Positions 24,751 to 33,486 of a stretch of DNA of 64,000 bases are shown piece after piece. The notes beneath the pieces were generated by a model. The model saw only the letters and a program-made list of their open reading frames with translations, ran no database searches and was not told the DNA's origin. The first letter of the stretch is position 1. The number at the start of each line of letters is the position of its first letter. The DNA comes from an uncultured Mycoplasmatota bacterium (GTDB lineage: Bacteria; Bacillota_I; Bacilli_A; RF39; UBA660). A program made the position numbers and the translations under genes. Location of the stretch: contig CAMIXH010000001.1 in the NCBI GenBank assembly GCA_946402735.1, positions 303,175 to 367,174 of the forward strand, in the 5' to 3' direction.

Positions 24751-25518
24751 ATGAAAGAACTAAATCAATTATTGGGTGAAATTGGAATATCAAAGGTAAA
24801 GTTGGCTAAATATCTAGGGGTTTCTAGACAAATGATATATAATTATCTAGAACTTGATTCATTAAGTAAATGGCCACAAGAAAAACGTATTTTATTATTA
24901 AAATTATTAGATATTGAAGATGATAGTGATAAAGCTATAAAAAATATAAAGATAACAAGTGAATATTTAGAGAATGTTGAAGCTAGATTAAATCAAAATG
25001 TTAGAGATATGAATTCTCAATCATTTAATTATAAAAATCTAACTCGTGAAGAACAAGATCTATTAAATGATATTGTATTCTTAATTAAAGAAAAATTCAC
25101 AGAAGAAAAAACAAAAGAAACATATTGGATTTTCTTATATTTATATCATGTGCTACAATCACTTGATAATGTACAAGAAATCAAATATATATTTGCATAT
25201 CTATCAAAGAAGTGTGGATTTACTAATGCTAATGAATTCAAATTCAATGATACAAAGCAATTCATTTTAGAAAGTATTGTATTTACAGCATTTAATCTAT
25301 ATAACAATGGTGGAGCTTCTAAATCTAAATTAGTAGAATCACATAATAGATTTGAACAAGAAATTGAAAATGATAAAGAAGAAAAATTAAGTCGTACACA
25401 ACAACTAAATACATTTAAAGTACAAGCTTTAAAAGAATTAGGTTATACAGAAATAACTAAAGATAATGCATCAGAAGTATTAAATAGAATGGCTGAAATT
25501 CAATCTAGAAAAGTATAA
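24751..25518 (+). CDS. XRE-like helix-turn-helix regulator
   Basis: 255 residues from ATG 24751, which has GAGGAG upstream; an in-frame TTG at 24712 lies at the promoter end and is unlikely. Residues about 5-45 form a helix-turn-helix (LGEIGISKVKLAKYLGVSRQMIYNYLEL). The remaining 200 residues are helical with no motif I know; the C-terminus (FKVQALKELGYTEITKDNASEVLNRM) is charged. No ligand domain is evident. It sits just before the palindromic repeat array at 25786-26048, which could hold its binding sites; this is a guess from position only. Confidence 0.78.
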   Translation: MKELNQLLGEIGISKVKLAKYLGVSRQMIYNYLELDSLSKWPQEKRILLLKLLDIEDDSDKAIKNIKITSEYLENVEARLNQNVRDMNSQSFNYKNLTREEQDLLNDIVFLIKEKFTEEKTKETYWIFLYLYHVLQSLDNVQEIKYIFAYLSKKCGFTNANEFKFNDTKQFILESIVFTAFNLYNNGGASKSKLVESHNRFEQEIENDKEEKLSRTQQLNTFKVQALKELGYTEITKDNASEVLNRMAEIQSRKV

Positions 25519-25785
25519 TTTTGGGATGATAGAAGTACTTCCAATAATATATGTTATGTTAACTTCTGTATAAAAAATTAATAAATTGATATTATAATGT
25601 AATAATTATGATATCTTTTTTTATTTGAAATATTTTTATTTATTTCTATTCTTTTATTAAAATATTACAAAATGTTATTATCAGATCTGATTATATATTT
25701 ATATATAAAATTTTATAAATTTTATTATTTATTATGTTATATATTATTACCTTATTATTTATATAATATAGTATGAATAGAAAAT
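25519..25785. other. AT-rich intergenic region after the XRE gene
   Basis: No ORF or RNA gene recognised. AGAAGT (25529) and ACTTCT (25562) could pair weakly. TATAAT at 25762-25767 could start a transcript through the repeat array, but no good -35 box is seen. Confidence 0.5.
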
Positions 25786-25987
25786 GGAATTGAGATGCAT
25801 AATTATTCATCTAGAGTAATCTCGATTCCAATTTCATTCTTCCCCTACCTTATGATCATTTTTAGTTTTTGAAGTGAGGTGATAAATTATCCGTTTAAAT
25901 GATTCTCAATTCCAAATAGAAAAGTAAGAGTAATTTCAAAATTGGAATCGAGATGGATAGTTATCCATTTTTTGATATCTCGATTCC
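25786..25987. repeat. Array of three diverged 43-bp palindromic elements
   Basis: Copies at 25787-25829, 25871-25913 and 25945-25987 align end to end without gaps. The first and third are closest; the middle one differs from the third at about 16 of 43 positions. Each has outer arms of the type GGAATYGAGAT and ATCTCGATTCC, and an inner dyad such as GGATAGTTATCC. In copy 3 the outer arms form a perfect 15-bp inverted repeat (AATTGGAATCGAGAT). Spacers are 41 and 31 bp and unrelated. These could be RNA hairpins or protein-binding DNA sites. Not a CRISPR: the repeats are few, uneven and diverged. Confidence 0.85.
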
Positions 25988-26019
25988 AATTGGCAAACAT
26001 GTGTTCTTTTAGGTATATC

Positions 26020-26048
26020 CCCCTATTTTTGAATTATGAAAGTAGGGG
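26020..26048. repeat. Fourth hairpin, C-rich/G-rich arms
   Basis: CCCCTATTTT and AAAGTAGGGG pair with one mismatch; not homologous to the three upstream elements. TCCCCTACC also occurs at 25841-25849 in spacer 1, so a long-range pairing with GTAGGGG is possible. Confidence 0.6.
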
Positions 26049-26089
26049 TCCAATTAGAATAATCTATCCCTACTCTTTTATGTTTTTAT

Positions 26090-26118
26090 TTGAATAATAG
26101 GTAATAAAATGATACAAT
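26090..26118 (+). promoter_or_regulatory. Promoter giving a leaderless transcript of the first NlpC/P60 gene
   Basis: TTGAAT, 17-base spacer, TACAAT; the predicted first base (26125) is the A of the ATG. There is no Shine-Dalgarno sequence. A TATAAT at 26119-26124 directly touches the ATG and would start inside the gene. Confidence 0.65.
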
Positions 26119-26124
26119 TATAAT

Positions 26125-27480
26125 ATGAAAAAAATAATAATATGGGTATTGTCATCAATACTAGTAGTTTTATTATGTTTAATAGTAGTTCTTTTTCTAT
26201 ATAAAAAAGGACTTTTATTTGATGCTCCAATTCCTGATATTAAAGAGATATATGTAGATGATGATAACTTTGTAAATATATATTTTGAAATAAAAGCAAA
26301 TGGTGTTACTGATAAAATATATTTTTTAAATAAAAAAGATTCTAGTACACCATCTGTTGATGATAATTCATGGACTTTAGTCAATGGTAACACTGCTAAG
26401 TATTTTTTAGATGATGCATACTATTCATTTCTTAAAAATGAAGATGATGTCATAATTAATGTTAAAGAAACGGAATTACTTGGTAGACTATCCGAATTTA
26501 CTTTAAGTAAAAATACTATATATTTAGCACCAAAAGGAACATATACCCCTACTCTTACATATCAATCAGTAGGTTATATTGATGATAATCCTATCTGGTA
26601 TAGTGATGATGAAAAAGTTGCTAAAGTAGATCAAAAAGGTAAAATAACAGCAGTAAAAGCAGGTAAAACTAAAGTACATGTTAAATTATCAGGAAGAGAT
26701 ATTTATGCTGATGTTATTGTTACTAATTTAATAACTGTAAAACCTAAAAAATATGATAGAAAGAAAAAATATTTATCTTGTGGACAATATACTAAAGCAG
26801 AAAATGATTTGCTTGATAAAATATTAAAAGATAGAGTTAAAGATGCTGGATATAAGACAAGAGCCGGTGTTGTAGAAGCAGGAAGATTCATTACTTTAGA
26901 ATTCCCATATAAAATTAAATATTTCAGTGAAAATGGAAGATTATCTGGTAATAAAGTAGATGGTGAAGGAAGGTATTATCATAAAGGATTATATTTAGAC
27001 GAAAGTAGATATGAATCTATAACTAAGAGTCACTCTGGACCAGCAACATGGGGATGTCCTATTTATTCAATACCTGCTAAAGGAAGAACACCAAATGGAC
27101 TAGATTGTTCTGGATTTATTACATGGATACTATATAATGGCGGTTTTGATGTTAAAGATATTGGAGCTGGTATTAGCGGTAGTTTAGATCTAACAGATTA
27201 TGGTAAGAGAACTAAACTAACTAAAGAAGTAGTTTCTTCAGGTAAGATTAAAGTTGGTGATTTACTAGCATCAGGTGGATATAATGGTGGTCATATAGCT
27301 TTGCTTGTTGGTGAAGATAAAGATTATTATTATGTAGCGGAAAGTTTATGGACACCACCTAATGTAGCAGCACTAATGATGCAATATCCAAAAAGTACCT
27401 TCCATAAGAGTTTTAATTATGTTATGCTAATGGATAATTACTACAAAGATGATGGTAATTTAACTAATATGTGGTACTAG
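26125..27480 (+). CDS. Membrane-anchored BIG2 + NlpC/P60 endopeptidase, copy 1
   Basis: 451 residues. A single membrane helix (about 5-25) is followed by an extracellular region, a bacterial Ig-like BIG2 domain (about 125-203; NPIWYSDDEKVAKVDQKGKITAVKAGKTKV) and an NlpC/P60 domain. Catalytic Cys328 lies in GLDCSGFITW and His390 in NGGHIALLVG. Between the two domains all three copies share a stretch with VDGEGRYYHKGLYLDESR and TWGCxxYSIP, not part of standard NlpC/P60. NlpC/P60 enzymes cut D-Glu-diamino acid bonds in wall peptides. First of three tandem paralogues, with a leaderless promoter. Confidence 0.88.
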   Translation: MKKIIIWVLSSILVVLLCLIVVLFLYKKGLLFDAPIPDIKEIYVDDDNFVNIYFEIKANGVTDKIYFLNKKDSSTPSVDDNSWTLVNGNTAKYFLDDAYYSFLKNEDDVIINVKETELLGRLSEFTLSKNTIYLAPKGTYTPTLTYQSVGYIDDNPIWYSDDEKVAKVDQKGKITAVKAGKTKVHVKLSGRDIYADVIVTNLITVKPKKYDRKKKYLSCGQYTKAENDLLDKILKDRVKDAGYKTRAGVVEAGRFITLEFPYKIKYFSENGRLSGNKVDGEGRYYHKGLYLDESRYESITKSHSGPATWGCPIYSIPAKGRTPNGLDCSGFITWILYNGGFDVKDIGAGISGSLDLTDYGKRTKLTKEVVSSGKIKVGDLLASGGYNGGHIALLVGEDKDYYYVAESLWTPPNVAALMMQYPKSTFHKSFNYVMLMDNYYKDDGNLTNMWY

Positions 27481-27488
27481 AGGTTTTT

Positions 27489-29009
27489 ATGAAATCTAAA
27501 AAAAGGCAAAATAAAAAGAAAACTATTGCTAAAAGAAAACAACAAAAAGTATTATCTTCTAAAAGAAAAAAAACAACTAAAAAGAAAACTACTACTAAAA
27601 AAATAACTACGCCTAAAAAAGTAAGTGTAGTTAAAAAAGAAGAAGTTAGTAAAAAGAAAGATATTAATTATAAAGGAATAGCATTATTTATATTTGTATT
27701 GCTTATAAATACTTTAGCTATAATAGGAGTTAATTCTTTAAAAAAGGAACCAATCTCCCCTATTCTTTCAGTCGATAAGGTTTATTTAGAAAATAGTTCT
27801 AAAGTTGTAGTTGATTATTCTATACTTAATCCTTCTGAAGATGATAAAGTATATTGTTTTTATACTACAAAAGATAATTTAATAGATCTTCCAGATTCTG
27901 GGTGGGTATTATCAGAAAATAATAGATGTGAATATACTTTAGATAAAAACGTTTATTATACCTATGTTAAATTAAATGAAGATAGTATTATTTTTGTAAA
28001 AGAAACAGCTGAGTTCGGAATAGTAAATAATTTAAAAATAAATAAATCTAAATATTATTTAGCATTAAAAGATACATTAAATCTTAAAGTTACTTATGAC
28101 ACTTTAGGAAATGTTAGTGATCCAGTTGAATGGACTTCATCAGATAATAGTATTGCTAGTGTTGTTGATGGAAAAGTAACTGCTAAAAAAGATGGTACTG
28201 CTATAATAACAGCAAGTATTAAAGATAAAAGTATTAGTAGCACAATTACTGTAACTAGTTTAATAACTAAAAGACCTAAGAATGGATTTGATTTTAATAA
28301 AAAGAATCTAGGATGTAATATATATACAAAAAAACAAAATGATTTACTTGATACAATACTTAAATTTAAAGTAAATGAAGTTAGTTATAAAACAAGGGCA
28401 GCTGTTGTAGAAACAGCAAGATTCTTAACACTAGATTTCCCTTATAGAATTAATTATTTCTATGAAAATGGAAGACTTACTAAAAAAGGAAAAATTGATG
28501 GCGAAGGAAGATATTATCATAAAGGATTATACCTAGATGAAAGTAGATATTCATCTATTGGTAAAAGCAGAAAAGGACCTGGTACTTGGGGTTGTAAGGT
28601 CTACTCTATTCCAGATCATAAGAAATCTAGAAATGGACTAGATTGTTCAGGTTTTGTAACATGGGCACTACTTAATGGAGGATTTAATCCAGGAGATATA
28701 GGAGCTGGTATTACTAAAGTAAAAGATTTAACTGATTTAGGAGTAAAGAAAAAGATTACCTCTACTCTAGCTAAAGGTAATACTATTAAAGTTGGTGACT
28801 TACTTCATAATAGATGGTCAGGTGGGCACATAGCAATAATTGTAGGAATAGACTCTAAATACTACTATGTAGCACAAGCTGTATGGTTTGATGAAGTTGG
28901 TGTTATAATTAATAAATATAAGAAAGCTGATTTAAAGAATAAATTTAGAGAAGTAATCTTAATGGATAAATATTATAAAAAGGATGGAAATTTAACTAAT
29001 ATGTGGTGA
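27489..29009 (+). CDS. Membrane-anchored BIG2 + NlpC/P60 endopeptidase, copy 2
   Basis: 506 residues from ATG 27489 (AGAGG upstream, 8 bases after the previous stop); a GTG at 27471 inside copy 1 is less likely. It differs from copy 1 by a long, strongly basic cytoplasmic tail (about residues 1-58, mostly Lys, Arg and Thr) before the membrane helix (about 60-80). The BIG2 domain (NPVEWTSSDNSIASVVDGKVTAKKDGT; actually opening DPVEWTSSD) and the NlpC/P60 domain follow, with Cys in GLDCSGFVTW and His in SGGHIAIIVG. The Lys-rich tail could bind nucleic acid or acidic lipids; this is a guess. Overlaps copy 3's region at the stop. Confidence 0.88.
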   Translation: MKSKKRQNKKKTIAKRKQQKVLSSKRKKTTKKKTTTKKITTPKKVSVVKKEEVSKKKDINYKGIALFIFVLLINTLAIIGVNSLKKEPISPILSVDKVYLENSSKVVVDYSILNPSEDDKVYCFYTTKDNLIDLPDSGWVLSENNRCEYTLDKNVYYTYVKLNEDSIIFVKETAEFGIVNNLKINKSKYYLALKDTLNLKVTYDTLGNVSDPVEWTSSDNSIASVVDGKVTAKKDGTAIITASIKDKSISSTITVTSLITKRPKNGFDFNKKNLGCNIYTKKQNDLLDTILKFKVNEVSYKTRAAVVETARFLTLDFPYRINYFYENGRLTKKGKIDGEGRYYHKGLYLDESRYSSIGKSRKGPGTWGCKVYSIPDHKKSRNGLDCSGFVTWALLNGGFNPGDIGAGITKVKDLTDLGVKKKITSTLAKGNTIKVGDLLHNRWSGGHIAIIVGIDSKYYYVAQAVWFDEVGVIINKYKKADLKNKFREVILMDKYYKKDGNLTNMW

Positions 29010-29017
29010 AATATAAT

Positions 29018-30322
29018 ATGAAAAGAAAGAAAAAGAGACTTAAAAGAAAATTTAGAAGATTATTTAAACTTATATTATTTATAATTGTCATTATATTTGT
29101 TTTTGTCATATATAAAAAAATAACTAAACAATATATTATTTCTATTGAGTATAATGATAATTTAATAGTTACTTTGATAGATAATGATGATTTATATTGT
29201 ATTTTATCTGATGAAGAACCTGATATAAATGATAATAAATGGATCAAATCTAAAGATAATATATGTACTTTAAAATATCAAAATGAAAAAAATATATATA
29301 TTAAAAATGATGAAAAAATAGTATATTCTTCTTCAAATGATTTATATTATGAATTACAAGATAATAAAGAAATATATTTAGCCAATAGAGATAAATATTA
29401 TTTATTTAAATATTCTTTAGGTAATTTAAATAAACTAAATATAACTATTGAAGATAAAAATATTGTTGAATATCAAGATGGTTATTTAAATGCAGTTGAT
29501 AATGGTAATACTAAGGTCACTATTAAACATGGAGAAGAAAATATTATATTAGATACTACAGTTACTAATTTAATAACTAAAAGACCTAAAAATTATGATT
29601 TTAATAAAGAAAATCTAAAATGTGAAAAGTATACTAAAGAAGAAAATGATTTAATAGATAAAATATTAGCTCAAAAAGTAAATGAAGTTGGAAATAAAAC
29701 AAGAGCAGCTGTTGTAGAAGCGGCTAGATTCTTAACATTAGATTTTCCATATAGAATTAATTATTTCTATGAAAATGGTAGAGTTTCTACTAATAAAGTT
29801 GATGGCGAAGGAAGATATTATCATAAAGGATTATATCTTGATGAAAGTAGATTTGATGATATAACAGGTTCCTCTACTTTAAATAATAAAGGTACTTGGG
29901 GATGTAGTATATATAGTATTCCTATAAAAGATTATGATAATAATGGCCTTGATTGTTCTGGATTTGTTTCTTGGGCAATATTAAATGGTGGATATAATCC
30001 AGGAGATATAGGAGCTGGATACATAAAAGCAAAAGATTTACCTAGTCTTGGTACTAAAAAGACAATAACTGATGAAATAGCAACAAATGGAACTATTAAA
30101 GTTGGAGACTTACTTCATAATGAAAGAAATGGTGGTCATATAGCTATAATCGTCGGTATTGACAAAGAATACTATTATGTAGCACAAGCAGTATGGTTTG
30201 ATGAAGTTGGTGTTGTTATAACTAAATATAAATTAGATGAATTAGATAGTGAATTTCCAGATGTAATATTGATGGATAAATATTATAAAAATGATGGTAA
30301 ATTAACTAATATGTGGTACTAA
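29018..30322 (+). CDS. Membrane-anchored NlpC/P60 endopeptidase, copy 3
   Basis: 434 residues from ATG 29018, with GGTGA 8 bases upstream that overlaps the stop of copy 2; in-frame GTGs at 29003 and 29006 are less likely. A basic start, a membrane helix (about 16-33) and an extracellular part follow. The BIG2 region is degenerate (the SSD-type core is lost), while the NlpC/P60 domain is intact: Cys in GLDCSGFVSW and His in NGGHIAIIVG. The catalytic half is closer to copy 2 than to copy 1 (shared NEVGNKTRAAVVE-type and VAQAVWFDEVGV stretches), so duplication was stepwise. Ends in a strong terminator. Confidence 0.87.
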   Translation: MKRKKKRLKRKFRRLFKLILFIIVIIFVFVIYKKITKQYIISIEYNDNLIVTLIDNDDLYCILSDEEPDINDNKWIKSKDNICTLKYQNEKNIYIKNDEKIVYSSSNDLYYELQDNKEIYLANRDKYYLFKYSLGNLNKLNITIEDKNIVEYQDGYLNAVDNGNTKVTIKHGEENIILDTTVTNLITKRPKNYDFNKENLKCEKYTKEENDLIDKILAQKVNEVGNKTRAAVVEAARFLTLDFPYRINYFYENGRVSTNKVDGEGRYYHKGLYLDESRFDDITGSSTLNNKGTWGCSIYSIPIKDYDNNGLDCSGFVSWAILNGGYNPGDIGAGYIKAKDLPSLGTKKTITDEIATNGTIKVGDLLHNERNGGHIAIIVGIDKEYYYVAQAVWFDEVGVVITKYKLDELDSEFPDVILMDKYYKNDGKLTNMWY

Positions 30323-30323
30323 T

Positions 30324-30353
30324 AAAAAAGATATCAATTAAGATATCTTTTTA
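30324..30353 (+). terminator. Intrinsic terminator of the NlpC/P60 operon
   Basis: AAAAAAGATATC and GATATCTTTTT pair around AATTAA. Confidence 0.88.
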
Positions 30354-30406
30354 AGTGCTTTTTAGGCTTATTTTTAAATAATTATACTTTTAATGATAAA
30401 TTATAC

Positions 30407-31855
30407 CTATTTTGAATATTTATTCTTAAAATAGGTAATAATTGGTTTAACATCTAAGTCTTTACCACATAATCTATTAGCTACTTCATTTATATTATAA
30501 CTGCCACCATAGTTATGTATATTTTCATTTAGATATTTAGTCATATCTTTTATTCTACCAGTCTTTAGTAATTCATCTACATTACCTATTTTTTCATTTA
30601 CTGTTTCTAGTAGCATTCCATCAAATATACTACCAAGTAAGTATGTTGGGAAGTATCCGAAATTACCATCAGACCAATGCATATCTTGAAGTATACCTTC
30701 CCTATCACTTGGAACATCTAATCCTAAATATTCTTTATATTTTTGATTCCATATTTGATCTAGATGTTCTAAATCAATATTTCCATTAAATATTTCTTTT
30801 TCTATTTCATATCTAATAATTATATGCATACAGTAAGTTAACTCATCAGCTTTAGTTCTAATTAGTGATGGATGAGCATTATTGAATCTATCCATAAATT
30901 CATTAATATCTAAATCAATATATAATAACTTCTTAATATCATCATATATTGGTATCCAAAAATTAATATTTCTACCTAAGATATTTTCATAGAATCTAGA
31001 TTGACTTTCATGAAGAGCTACTTTATCTATATCATAAGATTTATATTTTTTAAGTATATCTGATATATTTTGTTCAAATATACCATGTCCTCCTTCATGA
31101 ATAATAGTAGACATATGATCAAATATATCACTTTCATTAGAAAATGCTATTCTAACATCATTATCATTCATTTTAATAGTATATCCATGTGTATAAATAC
31201 CTAAGGCTCCCCTACTATTATCAAATCCAATGTAGTTAAGTAAGTATCTAGATATATCCATTAACTCACTATCTGAATAAGTATTTTGTTTCTTTTCAAT
31301 ATTTTTAGGTTTTAAATTACTTATGATAGGTTTTATTTCATTCTTTAATTGATTAAATAATCTATCTACTAATTTAGTATTAATACCTTTTTCATAAGTA
31401 CTAAGCATATCATCATATAAATTAGTACTACCTGGGAACATATACTTATATAGTTCTTTAGTTTTATTAATAATATCAATTAAATATGGTTTAAATATAC
31501 TATAATTATTTTCATTTTTAGCTTTAACCCAACTATTTAAAGAATTATTTCTTAGCTTTGTATATTCTTCATAAAAAGAAGATGGTACTCTTTTAAATTT
31601 TTCATAATCTTCTTTTAGATCTAATATATATATTCTATCTAACTCATTTAAAGCCTTTATATCAATTTTGTTAATTAAATCGATTAATTCATCACTTGTA
31701 CTAAGTTTGAATGATTCTAGGTCTATTTTAGTGCTTATATCAATTAAATAATCAAATGATTTCTCTGGAGCTATAGTATCCATTTCCCATCTTAAAATAG
31801 TACTTAAATAATTAAGCTGTCCGATTCTATTTAAATAATCAGTTAATTCTTTCAT
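30407..31855 (-). CDS. M32-family metallocarboxypeptidase
   Basis: 482 residues, near the family norm of about 500. The zinc motif HEGGHG (HExxH) lies at about residues 255-260, followed by ALHESQSRFYENILGR with the third zinc ligand Glu. LRTKADELTYCMHIIIRYEIE and the C-terminal WSDGNFGYFPTYLLGS are conserved in carboxypeptidase Taq-type enzymes. It trims C-terminal amino acids from peptides in the cytoplasm. A GGTGA ribosome site and a TATAAT box about 22 bases upstream give a very short leader. Not part of the operon upstream, which ends in a terminator. Confidence 0.93.
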   Translation of the reverse strand: MKELTDYLNRIGQLNYLSTILRWEMDTIAPEKSFDYLIDISTKIDLESFKLSTSDELIDLINKIDIKALNELDRIYILDLKEDYEKFKRVPSSFYEEYTKLRNNSLNSWVKAKNENNYSIFKPYLIDIINKTKELYKYMFPGSTNLYDDMLSTYEKGINTKLVDRLFNQLKNEIKPIISNLKPKNIEKKQNTYSDSELMDISRYLLNYIGFDNSRGALGIYTHGYTIKMNDNDVRIAFSNESDIFDHMSTIIHEGGHGIFEQNISDILKKYKSYDIDKVALHESQSRFYENILGRNINFWIPIYDDIKKLLYIDLDINEFMDRFNNAHPSLIRTKADELTYCMHIIIRYEIEKEIFNGNIDLEHLDQIWNQKYKEYLGLDVPSDREGILQDMHWSDGNFGYFPTYLLGSIFDGMLLETVNEKIGNVDELLKTGRIKDMTKYLNENIHNYGGSYNINEVANRLCGKDLDVKPIITYFKNKYSK

Positions 31856-31880
31856 AGTATCACCATAAAAATTATAACAT

Positions 31881-31912
31881 AAAAAAAGAATAGATTATAC
31901 TATTCTATTTTT
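31881..31912 (-). terminator. Intrinsic terminator of the VWA-XpaC-TelA-AAA operon
   Basis: On the minus strand AGAATAG and CTATTCT pair around TATAAT and are followed by seven T, directly after the AAA+ gene stop. Confidence 0.85.
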
Positions 31913-33477
31913 TAAATTAAATTTTCAGTACTAATATCTTCTTTAGTAATAGTTCTTAGTACTTTCTTTTGTTTCTTGTCTTTAGTATTACTTGCATGTT
32001 TAATAATAGATTTTTCATATATATTTCTTACAAATCTAGCATTACCAAAGTTTTCTTTATATCTATTTTCTTCAATAATTCTTTCAAGTTCTTTAATTGC
32101 ATCTTCTGTAACTTCAAAACCAGCTTTTTTAACCATACCTTCAAATATTTTGATTAACTCTTCAGTAGTATAATCATCAAATTCTAAAGTATAACCGATT
32201 CTAGAAGTAATACCAGAGTTAGCATTTAAGAATGCTTGCATCTCTTTTGTATAACCTGCAAATATACATACTAGGTTATCTCTATTATTTTCCATTTCTG
32301 CTATTAGGGTTCCAACTGCATCATCATTATATGAGTTATTTTTATCACCAAGCATATAAGCTTCATCTACAAATAAAACTCCACCTTTAGCTTTGTTAAT
32401 AACTTCAGCTGTTTTAATAGCAGTTTGTCCTACATATTCAGCAATTAAATCTTTACTAGTAACTTCTACTAATTTGTTTTCTTTAATATAATGTAGATTA
32501 TATAAAATACCACAAAGTAATCTTGCTATAGTAGTTTTACCAGTACCAGGATTACCTAAAAATATCATATGCAAGTTAACATTACCTATTTTTAAGTCTC
32601 CATCAGTTTTCTCTCTTAATTTCATTAGATCAACTAATTCATATAAAGATTTTTTAACTTTTTCAAGACCTACTAAATCATTTAGATCTTTAAATATTTC
32701 TTCAGTAGTTTTTTCTTCTTTTAATACTGGAATATCATTATGAAGTAATATATAGTTAATTAAATTATCTCTATATGTTTCACTATCTAAATCACTCTTA
32801 TCATAAGTTGCTGTAATGTAATCTAATAATTTAACTTTATTTTCTTCTTCTAATTCAGTATTATCTAATATTTCACTATATATTTCAGATTTTTCTTCTC
32901 TTTCTTCAACTAAATTGAATACAAAGTATTTATCCTTTAAATCTTTATTATAAGTAAATATATTATTTAATTCTTTTTCTTCTTTATATACTAGAACACT
33001 AATATTTTTATTATTAGATATAGCATCTTCTAAAGTATGCATTAATTTTTGTTTATCATTAATACCTTCTAATTCAATACCATCTAGATCTTTTAATAAA
33101 ACTATTCCATTTTCTTTATATGTTTTAGTAATTACTTCATCAGTTAAACTATAAAATGCTAATTCTACTAATTTATTATTATTTAAATACTTACTATGAT
33201 TAGAAGCACTTTTTAATATATCTGTAATAGTATTAATAGTTTTATCAGTTTTACTAGATATAGTTATATTAAAAGGAATATATCTTTTATCATTAGTGTA
33301 ATTAAATATATAATTAACTATCTTTCTTAATAATTCTTTAGATTCATCGCTTAAATGTAACTTATTAATTTCAGTTTCATAATCAATATTGATTACTTCA
33401 TTATTAGATTGTTTTGTTTCTACAAGAGGTGTTCCAAAGAAATCTTTATAAATATCTTGTAAGTATTCTTTTTCCAT
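31912..33477 (-). CDS. AAA+ ATPase of the CbbX/SpoVK type with a degenerate N-terminal AAA domain
   Basis: 521 residues. The C-terminal AAA+ domain (about 260-510) is intact: Walker A GNPGTGKTT (308-316), Walker B GGVLFVDEAYML, sensor segment VCIFAGY and ARFVRNIYE near the end, as in CbbX/SpoVK ATPases. Residues about 60-215 look like a second, inactive AAA fold: SSKTDKTINT stands where Walker A should be, and GIVLLKDLDGIEL where Walker B should be. The later KYFVFNLVEEREEKSEIYSEIL parallels GYTLEFDDYTTEELIKIFEGM of the active domain. Last gene of a five-gene operon, 9 bases after telA. Probably remodels a partner protein of the operon; that is inference. Confidence 0.85.
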   Translation of the reverse strand: MEKEYLQDIYKDFFGTPLVETKQSNNEVINIDYETEINKLHLSDESKELLRKIVNYIFNYTNDKRYIPFNITISSKTDKTINTITDILKSASNHSKYLNNNKLVELAFYSLTDEVITKTYKENGIVLLKDLDGIELEGINDKQKLMHTLEDAISNNKNISVLVYKEEKELNNIFTYNKDLKDKYFVFNLVEEREEKSEIYSEILDNTELEEENKVKLLDYITATYDKSDLDSETYRDNLINYILLHNDIPVLKEEKTTEEIFKDLNDLVGLEKVKKSLYELVDLMKLREKTDGDLKIGNVNLHMIFLGNPGTGKTTIARLLCGILYNLHYIKENKLVEVTSKDLIAEYVGQTAIKTAEVINKAKGGVLFVDEAYMLGDKNNSYNDDAVGTLIAEMENNRDNLVCIFAGYTKEMQAFLNANSGITSRIGYTLEFDDYTTEELIKIFEGMVKKAGFEVTEDAIKELERIIEENRYKENFGNARFVRNIYEKSIIKHASNTKDKKQKKVLRTITKEDISTENLI

Positions 33478-33486
33478 ATTAAATAC

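Noticed and set aside
25786-25987. CRISPR array
   Set aside because: Only three copies, with many mismatches, spacers of unequal length and no cas genes; the units are fully palindromic.
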